A stretch of DNA of 64,000 bases. Source: an uncultured Muribaculaceae bacterium (lineage in GTDB: Bacteria; Bacteroidota; Bacteroidia; Bacteroidales; Muribaculaceae). The DNA lies in assembly GCA_934636465.1 (NCBI GenBank), contig CAKUAR010000002.1, positions 1 through 64,000 on the forward strand, in the 5' to 3' direction. Below the pieces are notes generated by a model. That model was not told the DNA's origin. It worked only from the letters and a program-made list of their open reading frames with translations, and did no database searches. Position 1 is the stretch's first letter; each line of letters opens with the position of its first letter. Shown in pieces: positions 17,691 to 26,034 of the stretch. Position numbers and translations under genes: made by a program.

Positions 17691-17764
17691 GTTTGGGAAA
17701 TTGTTGTGTCATTGCCCCTTGTTGGCGAGTTTGACCACACTTATTCCATAATCAATAAACCGCT

Positions 17765-18145
17765 TCATTGCTTATAGATTAGATAGCTCTTGAAAGTATC
17801 GATAGTGTTGTGCATAAACGTGTAGGGAATAGCGCGCAAGTACACCTTGACCGTATAGCCATTCACATCAAATGAGGTGTAGTCGTTCAATTTAAAGAAA
17901 ACACGGCCCGAATAAGTGTCATTGTAATAAGTAGAGGGTGCCTTGCCCTCAACGGCGCGTTTGCGTGCGTCATAGCTGACCTCATACCATATGTCTGCGC
18001 CAAATTGTGACCTCTGCAAGTCATACTCCTTGCCTGTGCTATACTCCACGATGTGACACTGAACCAATCGGTATGTGCGTGCGCTAATCACAGAGGGAAG
18101 CAGTGCGATGCACAGGGCGAGCAATATTTTAGCTGTTGATTTCAT
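17765..18145 (-). CDS. Small secreted hypothetical protein
   Basis: 126 residues. A clear signal peptide (MKSTAKILLALCIALLPSVISA) is followed by a beta-rich, Tyr-rich domain of about 100 residues with Cys32 as the only mature cysteine. I do not recognise the family. It is transcribed alone towards the NlpC/P60 gene. A pair of near-palindromic sites lies 143-193 bases upstream (18288-18338). No obvious -7 box was found close to the start. Confidence 0.65.
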   Translation of the reverse strand: MKSTAKILLALCIALLPSVISARTYRLVQCHIVEYSTGKEYDLQRSQFGADIWYEVSYDARKRAVEGKAPSTYYNDTYSGRVFFKLNDYTSFDVNGYTVKVYLRAIPYTFMHNTIDTFKSYLIYKQ

Positions 18146-18287
18146 GTTTATTTGGAATTTGGCTTGTGAGAAAAATTGTTGATGCTAATTTGTGACTGGC
18201 GTTTACATTATTGTAATGCGATATTTTGCTATGTATTTAGGTGTGGCTATAATCGTTTGTTTTTTCAATGGTAAAGATAATTAAGTT

Positions 18288-18338
18288 GTCCAAATTTGAC
18301 AAATAAATGGGGTGAAAGTGTCTAAATTTGACAAATAA
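18288..18338. promoter_or_regulatory. Paired GTCYAAATTTGAC sites
   Basis: Two 19-base copies, 18288-18306 and 18320-18338, differ at one base. Each contains GTC-Y-AAATTT-GAC, nearly palindromic, and ends GACAAATAA. Their starts are 32 bases apart, about three helical turns. The layout is that of a dimeric operator upstream of the small secreted-protein gene. Confidence 0.4.
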
Positions 18339-18353
18339 TGCCGAGCGGTGGAA

Positions 18354-18385
18354 ATAAAAAAAGGAAATCCGATTGGATTTCCTTT
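18354..18385 (-). terminator. Terminator of tRNA-Val
   Basis: On the minus strand AAGGAAATCC-aatc-GGATTTCCTT is followed by a T run (the A run at 18354-18360 on the plus strand), directly after the tRNA. Confidence 0.85.
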
Positions 18386-18389
18386 TGGG

Positions 18390-18467
18390 TGGTAGAGACG
18401 AAGGGATTCGAACCCTTGACCTCTGCAATGTGACTGCAGCGCTCTAAACCAGCTGGGCTACGCCTCT
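18390..18467 (-). tRNA. tRNA-Val (anticodon CAC)
   Basis: A complete cloverleaf on the minus strand. The acceptor AGAGGCG pairs with CGTCTCT. The anticodon stem CTGCA/TGCAG encloses loop GTCACAT, giving anticodon CAC (reads GUG). The T arm contains GGTTCGAATCC. Discriminator A and an encoded CCA complete it. It is flanked by its own promoter and terminator. Confidence 0.93.
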
Positions 18468-18485
18468 ATGTTTTGTTTAGCACTG

Positions 18486-18517
18486 CAAAAGTATAAAAAA
18501 ATTGCAGATGTGGCAAC
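18486..18517 (-). promoter_or_regulatory. Promoter of tRNA-Val
   Basis: On the minus strand TACTTTTG (18486-18493) matches the -7 box. GTTG (18514-18517) stands 20 bases upstream as a three-of-four match to TTTG. The tRNA starts 18 bases downstream. Confidence 0.6.
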
Positions 18518-18786
18518 ATAAAACGTAGATTATTTCAAAATTTTATTCTTGGCGTTGTTTTTTTGTTGGTTTAGGCGACTTGTGCCGGCATTTTTTATCA
18601 TGATATTGAGCTGGAACGGTGGGTTTTGATTAATTTTGTTGCAACAAAATGTAAATTCATTTTGCTTTTTTTATGAAGTGTGAAAGCTGTTTCTGTCTTG
18701 TTGCTTATGATTTGTAACTCTTGGCGTTGTGAACACATTTGTAACCAATATTTGAATTATAATTACTAATCAAAAATAGAAAGCCT
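18518..18786. other. AT-rich intergenic region, no gene seen
   Basis: Together with the tRNA promoter this is a gene-free stretch of about 320 bases. It is AT-rich and leads into the beta-helix gene. Apart from partial matches (for example TATGATTTG near 18710) I see no full TAnnTTTG box, open frame or strong hairpin. The promoter of the large gene must lie here but is not identified. Confidence 0.5.
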
Positions 18787-21700
18787 ATGGCAAAAAAGAT
18801 TTATCTGTTTGTTTTAGTTGCCCTCTCTGTGCTCACCGCAAGTGCTTGGGACGGAGAAGGCACGGTGTCGAGCCCTTATCTGATTAAGACAAAGGCCGAC
18901 TTGATTGAGCTGTGCACGCAGACCAACGTGTCGCTGCTCACTTACGACGGCGTGTATTTCAAAATGACCGCCGACATCGACCTTGAAGGCGACACCCTGT
19001 TTACGGGTATTGCCACAACGTCGTCGAACAACACTAAACGCTTTAGCGCAACGTTTGACGGCGACGGACACGCCATTCACGGCATCAACATAGATGCTAT
19101 GGAATGGAAAACCGCGCCCAATGAAACCTCGCTGGGCACGCCTAACGGCACAAAATGCACCAACAACGTGGGTTTCATAGGTTATCTGGGTGTGAAAGGA
19201 ACACTCAAAAACCTTGTGATTGCCCGTGACAACAAGTTTGTGCTATTTGGCTATGGTGCAGCCCTTGTGGGCCGCAACTACGGCACTGTGACCGGTTGCC
19301 GCAACTATGCCAACATCATTGGTTACTCATCTGACATCGGTGGCATAGTGGGTCAGTCAGAAAAAGGCTCGGTTATATCAGATTGCCTTAATGCCGGCTA
19401 CATAAGCACCGGTTTCGTGGAAAACGGTGGCATTGTGGGCAAGAGCAGCGGCATTGTGGAGCGTTGCATCAACCTGGGTCGTGTGGAGAGTAGTGTTATC
19501 TCCACATTCAAGGCTTCAAACAAGACAGGTATCGTGGGCGGTATCGTGGGTAGCGGTTATGGTGCCCTGGTGCGCGACGTGGTGAACCTGGGAACTGTGG
19601 TTGCAGCCTACAAGGCCGGCGGCATTGTGGGTAGCTGGGGAAAGCCATATAAGGAGACCACAGGCACTGGCTACAACGACATGTATCGCGCAATAAGTGC
19701 AGGAACTGTGCTGTGTGACAACCACGCTCAAGAGGGCGGCATTGCCGGCATAGACGGCACGCTCGGCAAGACCGAAGATGTGTATTGGGACACCCAGATA
19801 GCGCCACTGCACGCTATGGCACTCAATGCTCACGAGAACACCACCGGTGTGGAGACGTCGGTGCTGACAAGTGGCACGCCGCTGGCCAACTACTCGGCCG
19901 ACGTTTGGTCGTTTGAGGCTGGCAAATATCCAGTTCTAAAGGAGTTTGCCGGCGATGCCGAGGTGGCGGCTGCACGCAAGGTGATTTTGTCGATACCTGC
20001 AGGCAACAGTATCAGCGACCTTAAAGTGAACTCTACCGTTAGCACCGACGACGGCTGCAAGTGGGCTCTCAAGCAGGGCACGGCATTTGGCTTGAACGGC
20101 AACACACTGGTGGCTCCTGCCACGGTGGCTAAATTCACTGCCGACACTCTGGTTGCCACTGTTGACAACTTTGAGAAGCAATTCCGCGTGACAAGATTCC
20201 AGGCCAATCCTCTCAAGGGAGAAGGCACGGGCGAAAGCCCATATCTCATTGGCAGCGTTGACGACTGGAACAATCTGGCCGAATACATAGAGGAAACTCA
20301 AACATCGCTCGATGGCAAGTATGTGAAACTTGCGGCTGACATTGACTTTGCCGACAAGACTTTTGTGCCGCTGTATAATGGCGGCGTGGCAGAATTCAAA
20401 GGGACATTCCTTGGCAACGGCAAGACGCTTAAAAACATAAGTTTTGCGGCAACCACAGTGAATCAAGGCGCGTTCCGCATGATTGGAGCTGAGGGCATTG
20501 TGCAAGATTTGACCATTTCGGGTGAGATTACTACAAAATTTGCTTGCACAGGCGGTTTTGTGGGCGCGCTAAAAGGCACGCTTAAAAACTGCGTGAACCG
20601 TGTGAACATCACTTCCACCAATGGTGGCTATGTGGCAGGTTTTGTGGGTCAGGCTTCTGGCACAGCACGCCTGCATAACTGTGTGAACTATGGCAACATC
20701 ACTGCCAAGAACAATTATGCCGCAGGCATCGTGGCGCAGGCTGTGGCCGATGGCGTGGTTTATGACCACTGCGTGAATGAGGGTACTATTCTCAACAACG
20801 GCACAACAACGCTGCAATGTGTGGCAGGAATTGTGGCCTACAGCAAGCAGGCGCAATTCATAGAGTGCCACAACACTGGCAATATTTTGGCAAGCAACCC
20901 AACTAAGGTGTCGGCACTGGCAGGTATCGCTGCACAGTTGTTCTGCGAGGGAGATGGCAGCCAGGCAAGTTATTTCAAGAATTGCTATAACACGGTTGAC
21001 CTGGAAGGCAAGACTGTGCTCGCCGGCATATTGGCCGACGTGTCAACCAACACAAAAAAAGTGATGGAGGGTTGCTACAACACTGGTAACATCAGGGTGA
21101 TGACAACCTCCAAGACAAACCTGCTGCCATCAGCTGGTGTGAGCGCATATTACATTCCTGGTGACTCTTACACCGACTGCTACAACACCGGCAATGTGAC
21201 CGCTGACGTGTGTGGCGAGATTGCCGGCGTGGTGGGCAACTTCAAGACTGGTGCCAACGACACTACTGCCGTGGTGACAATCAAGCGTTGCTACAACACC
21301 GGTAACATTTCTGCTCCATTCAGCGTGGTGGGCGGCATTGGCGGTTCGCTCTTCGACGACGTGATTACCATCGACAGCTGCTACAACACTGGTAACTTGA
21401 GCGGTTTGTTCATGGTGGGTGGCATTGTGGCTTCGTTCAGAGGTCCGACAAACCATGTGACCAACTGCTGGAACTCCGGCACAGTGACCGGTGCTAACCG
21501 TGTGGGTGGTCTGATAGGCTGCGACAACGGCCAGAACCGCATCGACAATTGCTACAACACCGGTGCTGTGAAGACCAACTCAAAAGACATTTCCGATGCA
21601 TCAAGCCGCGAGACAAGCTACTCGATAGGCGGTTTGGCAGGCGAGGGTAGCTCTGCTTACACTAACTGCTATAACATGGGCACTGTGACTGGCAACAACT

Positions 21701-22413
21701 TGACCGGTGGCCTCATTGGCAACGTGTCGCGACTGCGCCCGGCAAAGCTAATCAACTGCTACAATGGCGCCAAGGTGGAGTGCTCGTTCACACAGAACTA
21801 TGGCAACTTGATAGGCGTTGATGCCGACAGCACCAACACTGTGATTGAGAACACATATTTCGTTACTGACTATGGGACAAATGCCGTGGGTGCTGCTCAT
21901 GGCACAGGCATGACCATAAAAGAGCTGGCCGGCAGCAAGGTGCTGGGCAACGCCTATACGGCTCCCGATGCTTATTCGCTGCCAGTGCTTGTGGCTCGTG
22001 CAAACGACGATTTTGCCAAGTTGTATTCGGCATCGGTGGTACTTGCTGATGGTGACACATTCAGCAAGGTGACTCATGCGTTCAATGTGGGCCAGCCGGC
22101 TGATGTGGCTTGGACTGCTTCGTTGGCAGGAACTACATTCGATGGCAATGACGTGCGTCTGCCAGAGGGCTATAGCGGAGAACTCAAGCTCACAGCCACT
22201 TGTGGTGCTGCAAGCCGCTCATTCAACTTGACACTTGCCAACTACACTGGTGTTGACGGTGTGACTGCAACAGACGATGTGACTGGCACTGCATACTATG
22301 ACGTTAAGGGCGCATTCTTTGGCAGCAAACGTCCTGTGGCTGCTGGCATATATGTGGTGAGCGAAACCCACCGCAGCGGCGCTGTGACAACGCGTAAGGT
22401 TGTCGTTCGCTAA
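18787..22413 (+). CDS. Large secreted GLUG-repeat beta-helix protein with C-terminal sorting-like domain
   Basis: 1208 residues. The signal peptide (about 1-20) is followed by two modules, each opening with a G-x-G-T-x-x-SPYLI segment (about residues 24 and 478). Both contain GLUG-type repeats of roughly 30-35 residues. At least fifteen repeats carry a C-[YVHIW]-N-x-G-x-[IV] turn, such as CYNTGNV, alternating with GGIVG. This pattern predicts a right-handed beta-helix, as in adhesins and some protease-associated domains. No catalytic domain is seen. The C-terminus (AYYDVKGAFFGSKRPVAAGIYVV then RKVVVR) resembles a type IX secretion domain. It is probably surface-bound or secreted; the binding target is unknown. 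Confidence 0.75.
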   Translation: MAKKIYLFVLVALSVLTASAWDGEGTVSSPYLIKTKADLIELCTQTNVSLLTYDGVYFKMTADIDLEGDTLFTGIATTSSNNTKRFSATFDGDGHAIHGINIDAMEWKTAPNETSLGTPNGTKCTNNVGFIGYLGVKGTLKNLVIARDNKFVLFGYGAALVGRNYGTVTGCRNYANIIGYSSDIGGIVGQSEKGSVISDCLNAGYISTGFVENGGIVGKSSGIVERCINLGRVESSVISTFKASNKTGIVGGIVGSGYGALVRDVVNLGTVVAAYKAGGIVGSWGKPYKETTGTGYNDMYRAISAGTVLCDNHAQEGGIAGIDGTLGKTEDVYWDTQIAPLHAMALNAHENTTGVETSVLTSGTPLANYSADVWSFEAGKYPVLKEFAGDAEVAAARKVILSIPAGNSISDLKVNSTVSTDDGCKWALKQGTAFGLNGNTLVAPATVAKFTADTLVATVDNFEKQFRVTRFQANPLKGEGTGESPYLIGSVDDWNNLAEYIEETQTSLDGKYVKLAADIDFADKTFVPLYNGGVAEFKGTFLGNGKTLKNISFAATTVNQGAFRMIGAEGIVQDLTISGEITTKFACTGGFVGALKGTLKNCVNRVNITSTNGGYVAGFVGQASGTARLHNCVNYGNITAKNNYAAGIVAQAVADGVVYDHCVNEGTILNNGTTTLQCVAGIVAYSKQAQFIECHNTGNILASNPTKVSALAGIAAQLFCEGDGSQASYFKNCYNTVDLEGKTVLAGILADVSTNTKKVMEGCYNTGNIRVMTTSKTNLLPSAGVSAYYIPGDSYTDCYNTGNVTADVCGEIAGVVGNFKTGANDTTAVVTIKRCYNTGNISAPFSVVGGIGGSLFDDVITIDSCYNTGNLSGLFMVGGIVASFRGPTNHVTNCWNSGTVTGANRVGGLIGCDNGQNRIDNCYNTGAVKTNSKDISDASSRETSYSIGGLAGEGSSAYTNCYNMGTVTGNNLTGGLIGNVSRLRPAKLINCYNGAKVECSFTQNYGNLIGVDADSTNTVIENTYFVTDYGTNAVGAAHGTGMTIKELAGSKVLGNAYTAPDAYSLPVLVARANDDFAKLYSASVVLADGDTFSKVTHAFNVGQPADVAWTASLAGTTFDGNDVRLPEGYSGELKLTATCGAASRSFNLTLANYTGVDGVTATDDVTGTAYYDVKGAFFGSKRPVAAGIYVVSETHRSGAVTTRKVVVR

Positions 22414-22461
22414 AAGCCATAGCTTGACATTACGGAATAAGAATTAATCCTACAAATAAAG

Positions 22462-22508
22462 TCCGGGCATCGAGGCGTTTTTGACCTCGGTGCCCGGATT
22501 GTTTTTTC
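22462..22508. terminator. Bidirectional terminator
   Basis: A 14-bp stem, TCCGGGCATCGAGG (22462-22475) with CCTCGGTGCCCGGA (22485-22498), with one T-G wobble. TTGTTTTTTC follows on the plus strand and ACTTTATTTG on the minus strand. It lies between convergent genes. Confidence 0.9.
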
Positions 22509-22525
22509 TCATTATTGATGCGGTG

Positions 22526-23239
22526 CTACTTGCCTGAAGATATAGAGTTGATGAGCCAAGAAAAGGCGCGTGCGGTGCGAATGTCATTGTCTTGAAAATG
22601 GTTGCCGGCGTTCCACTCAAGTGTGCAGCGGTCAGCTCCCATGGCACTGCATAGCAGGTTGTGCTGCATGACGATGCAACTGTCCACGTTTCTCATTATG
22701 GCAGTCTTGGTGTGGTGCTCTTTGTCGCCCAGGCTAAGATACACGCTGTGGGCTGTGGGTCGGTGCGCCTTGGCGTAGTCGAGCCAGCCAGGAAACCACA
22801 CCGACGGCGACACCGCCGCCGCTCCGGCAAATGCCGGCTCTTGATAGGCGCACCACAGGGCAAACAGTCCGGCAAGTGAGTAACCGCCTATTATGACAGG
22901 TGCATGGTTGGCGCAAATGGGCGCAAGGTGTGGCATGAGCGTGCTTGTGATGTGGGCGAGCGTGCGTTGCGCACCGCTGCCAAACGGCGTGCTGCCGAAA
23001 ACCGGCGGCGCTGGCCACGGCGACAGCTCGTCGTGCCAATGCGTTATCTCTATGGCGGCAAGGCAGAAATTAGAAGCTTTGCCAGTGCTGGCCTCGATAG
23101 TTGCGATCTCGTTGTCGAGAATTGTGAGGTCGTGGCCGTTGATTGGCTGAATCAGCATGAAATCTGCCGGTTCGCTGCCAGCATATATGGTGCATTGTTG
23201 GCTGCCTATGGCTTGCCGTGACTTGTTGAGTTTTGTCAT
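22526..23239 (-). CDS. Alpha/beta-hydrolase esterase (Fes/IroE-like)
   Basis: 237 residues, no signal peptide. The nucleophile elbow GGYSLAG (about residues 117-123) matches GxSxG. LSLGDKEHH carries a candidate acid residue and AGNHFQDN carries the His. The order and length fit the putative esterase family that includes IroE and esterase D-like hydrolases. It follows the MG2/plug gene on the same strand (53 bases), so it may be co-transcribed with it. A siderophore-esterase role is possible but no siderophore genes are near; the substrate is unknown. Confidence 0.7.
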   Translation of the reverse strand: MTKLNKSRQAIGSQQCTIYAGSEPADFMLIQPINGHDLTILDNEIATIEASTGKASNFCLAAIEITHWHDELSPWPAPPVFGSTPFGSGAQRTLAHITSTLMPHLAPICANHAPVIIGGYSLAGLFALWCAYQEPAFAGAAAVSPSVWFPGWLDYAKAHRPTAHSVYLSLGDKEHHTKTAIMRNVDSCIVMQHNLLCSAMGADRCTLEWNAGNHFQDNDIRTARAFSWLINSISSGK

Positions 23240-23291
23240 AATCGTTGTGGCGTTTTGCTTGGCAAAGTTAGTGATTTTGCCAGACAGCTTG

Positions 23292-25889
23292 TCACGGCTT
23301 TTTCTGCACTTTCATGTCGGTGTTGATTATTTCTCCGTCGTCGGTTATGCCCTCTATGTGCAGGTTGAGCGTGGGGCTTGTGGAGTCTGACGTGTAGAAG
23401 TTGAACTCCGATGTTCCGTCTTGCCCTATGGTCACGACGGGGTTCCAGTAGATTGTGGAGCGCAGGTCGCGCGCAAAGTCGGTGGCTGGGGCAACGTTGT
23501 AGCGTGGAGTGTACTTCTGGGCTGGCTTTTGGCAGCCAAGCGGCGAGTGGAGCTTTATGTCCATGGGACGCTCCCAGCCCGACGTGTAGCCGCGCTTGGT
23601 GACAATCATCACCATTCCGCCAAAGTTGTCCTTGACGGCGCGTGTGGAGAACAGTGTGGGCACGTTGAAGAAGTGTATGCTTTTCACTGTGCTTATGTCA
23701 ATCATGTCTGACAGTTGTTTCAGCTCCGACTGGTGCTCGTCGGCAGAGCGGTGCTCCTCGCCGTCGATATAGAACGCCACAGGCAGGTTGTGGTGCGTGA
23801 CCTTTTCGCCCATGATTTGCAGTCCGGGTATGGCGCGTAAGGCTTGTTCGAGCGTGGTGTAGTGCCAGCGTTCAATGTCGTCTTTCTTTAGGGTGCTGAA
23901 AGCCTGTGCCTCATATTTGTCGTCGCTTTTGCGCTGCTGGCTCACCACAATCTCGCCGAGCATTATGCTGCCGCCATTGAGTGCGCGCAACCAATAGCCG
24001 TCGTTGGCGGCGAGAGTGCCTGTTTGTGGGCTTTGTGCCGCGGTGGTGACATAGGGCAGCGGAAGCGGCGCGATGCTCGGGAACGTGTCGGCCTCTATGG
24101 TCACGTTGCGCATTCGCTTGCCTTTCTTGTCGCGAGCCTGAATGATGAATGTCACGCTGTCGGGGAACGAGCCTATGGGAAACATGAACTGGCCGTTTTT
24201 GTCGGTCTTGCCCACGTCGATGTAGTTGGTTTTTGACTCAATTACCGTTACCGATGCGCCGTTCACAGGCTCTTTCTTCCAGTTGCTGCACACTTGCCCA
24301 GCCACATATTGAAACTCTTCAAACCCAATCTTGGGCTTGGCGTAGCGGCCTTGCAGCACGGCTGGCAGGTCATAGCGTTTCCAGCCCTGGGTGAGAAGCA
24401 GAGCGTCGAGTGCGCTGGTGCGCACAGCCGAGTCGGCAGGGAAATAGTAGCCAGGGTTCTCTATGTTGCCCTCAAGTTCCGATTTCATGAGCAGATTGGC
24501 TGCAATTTGGTTGGCAGAGTCGGGCGTTACGGCATTGTCGTCGGTGACGCTTACGGCGAAGTTGCCTTCGGGCAGTTTGTAGCCCGACAGTTTCACCGTA
24601 GCCTTGACGAGGCTGCGTGAAGTGTAGGCCGTGCTATCGGTGCTGACTACCGCCCTTTGTCGGCCCTTGCCTGGCGCGAAAAACAGGCGAGAGCTTAGCA
24701 CATTGTCGGCGGGGTCGAGCAGCAAGGCTTCAACCACACCAGGCTTTAGCGCGGCGGCATTTACGAGCAAGCCGTCAACGCCTTGCAGCTCGGTGGCAAA
24801 GACGAGCACGCCGCGTTGCAGCAATGCAATTTTTGACCCACTGGGCACATTGCCTTGCACCTTGATGTCGAGTTTAGTTCCGTTAGGCAGCAGGCGCAGT
24901 GCGGCAGCGCTGGCGTCGGCTTTGGGCAAAGCCACATCTTGCTTGCTCGTGCCATAAGTGCAGGAGGCTGTGTATGTTTCGTCGGGCTTCACGTCAAGCT
25001 CAAACGTGCCCATGCCCGCATGGGTGGTGATGAAGTCGGCCACGGCATTGCCGGCGGAGTTGACCACACGGCCAGAGATGTTTATGCCCAGTCCGTTGCT
25101 GCCCATGGCCTTAAAAGCCACTTTGCACTTGTGGTCTGGCAGCAGATAGCCACCTTCTGGAAAGAAATCCACAGCCCATGCTGCGGTGGTGGAGTCGGAG
25201 GGCAGGTTGATGTAGCTTGCGTTGTCGTCAAACTTCACGAGCACTGCGCCGCATTTTGCCTCTGTGGGGTTGAGTTTCACGTTTATTGGAGAGTCGGAGT
25301 GCTTGCGTGTGTGCGTCTTGCCATCGGGTGGCACGTATTCAAATGTGGCATAGTCGGCAGTTTTTCCGTCGGCAGTCATGTTGACCGCAAACGTAATCTC
25401 GCCGTTTGAGTTGCGTGTGAAATTGCGCTCAATCTGCGCTTTTGTGGCTTGTGGCCTGACGATTTGAAGCTGCTTACGGAAAAAATAATCGGGTGCCATG
25501 TTCTCCATGTAGCGCGTGTAGGCAGCCAGAGTGTAGGTTCCTGCCGGCAAATCGGCAGGCAGGGGCACATAGCCGCTGAACCTCACATTGCTGTCGGCTT
25601 GTATCTTGACACGTCGTTCTGTCGCGCCAAAAGGATTGATTAGCTCGGCATACACATATTTGCTCTCTTTCACAGGATGGTGATTGGCGGCATTGACCAC
25701 AAAAGCCCTTAGCCACACGGTGTCGCCCGACACATAGCACTGTTTGTCGGTAGTGACATGGATTTTCTCTTGCGGAAATTGCGACCACTGATTGTCGAGG
25801 TGTGTGGCAATGTGGTCGTCGCCAGCAGCCACCACAGCCCCAAGAGTCATGGCTATTGTTAAGGTGAAAAAGAGTAAAGCCTTGTTCAT
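23292..25889 (-). CDS. MG2-domain/plug-domain outer-membrane-associated protein
   Basis: About 865 residues from the ATG at 25889 (MNKALLFFTLTIAMT...). The frame is open ten codons further, but a -7 box at 25917-25924 excludes that start. After the signal peptide comes a macroglobulin-like MG2 domain (about 30-130: DKQCYVSGDTVWLRAFVV). More beta domains follow, then a carboxypeptidase-regulatory-like insert (about 540-620). A TonB-receptor-plug-like region (about 680-770: TLEQALRAIPGLQIMG, MIVTKRG) precedes a short beta tail. No full barrel follows. Relatives are common in Bacteroidales beside receptors. The role is unknown, perhaps surface assembly or protease inhibition. Confidence 0.7.
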   Translation of the reverse strand: MNKALLFFTLTIAMTLGAVVAAGDDHIATHLDNQWSQFPQEKIHVTTDKQCYVSGDTVWLRAFVVNAANHHPVKESKYVYAELINPFGATERRVKIQADSNVRFSGYVPLPADLPAGTYTLAAYTRYMENMAPDYFFRKQLQIVRPQATKAQIERNFTRNSNGEITFAVNMTADGKTADYATFEYVPPDGKTHTRKHSDSPINVKLNPTEAKCGAVLVKFDDNASYINLPSDSTTAAWAVDFFPEGGYLLPDHKCKVAFKAMGSNGLGINISGRVVNSAGNAVADFITTHAGMGTFELDVKPDETYTASCTYGTSKQDVALPKADASAAALRLLPNGTKLDIKVQGNVPSGSKIALLQRGVLVFATELQGVDGLLVNAAALKPGVVEALLLDPADNVLSSRLFFAPGKGRQRAVVSTDSTAYTSRSLVKATVKLSGYKLPEGNFAVSVTDDNAVTPDSANQIAANLLMKSELEGNIENPGYYFPADSAVRTSALDALLLTQGWKRYDLPAVLQGRYAKPKIGFEEFQYVAGQVCSNWKKEPVNGASVTVIESKTNYIDVGKTDKNGQFMFPIGSFPDSVTFIIQARDKKGKRMRNVTIEADTFPSIAPLPLPYVTTAAQSPQTGTLAANDGYWLRALNGGSIMLGEIVVSQQRKSDDKYEAQAFSTLKKDDIERWHYTTLEQALRAIPGLQIMGEKVTHHNLPVAFYIDGEEHRSADEHQSELKQLSDMIDISTVKSIHFFNVPTLFSTRAVKDNFGGMVMIVTKRGYTSGWERPMDIKLHSPLGCQKPAQKYTPRYNVAPATDFARDLRSTIYWNPVVTIGQDGTSEFNFYTSDSTSPTLNLHIEGITDDGEIINTDMKVQKKP

Positions 25890-25916
25890 GAATAATGTTG
25901 TTTGGTAGTTAACACC

Positions 25917-25924
25917 CAAAGATA
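25917..25924 (-). promoter_or_regulatory. -7 box TATCTTTG for MG2/plug gene
   Basis: An exact TAnnTTTG match on the minus strand, 28 bases before the ATG at 25889, so it fixes that start. Confidence 0.6.
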
Positions 25925-25990
25925 CTCCAATACTTCATCACCTCCAATACTTTTCACTGTTTAGTTGGTGAAGTGATGGCGGATTTTGCG

Positions 25991-25998
25991 TAACTTTG
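25991..25998 (+). promoter_or_regulatory. -7 box TAACTTTG for flavodiiron gene
   Basis: An exact match 37 bases upstream of the start codon and divergent from the MG2 promoter. A second match, TAAATTTG (26012-26019), is too close to the ATG to be preferred. Confidence 0.6.
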
Positions 25999-26034
25999 TG
26001 ATTGAAGGTTATAAATTTGGTTTATATCTAAATC

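Noticed and set aside
18237-18428. 63-codon minus-strand frame running into tRNA-Val
   Set aside because: It overlaps the tRNA (T arm and acceptor) and its terminator. The typical tRNA-derived translation RVRIPSS is a known artefact.
25925-25980. Direct repeat CTCCAATACTT and ACTTCA/TGAAGT symmetry in the divergent MG2/flavodiiron promoter
   Set aside because: The arms are short and imperfect in an AT-rich region. Not distinguishable from chance without comparison.
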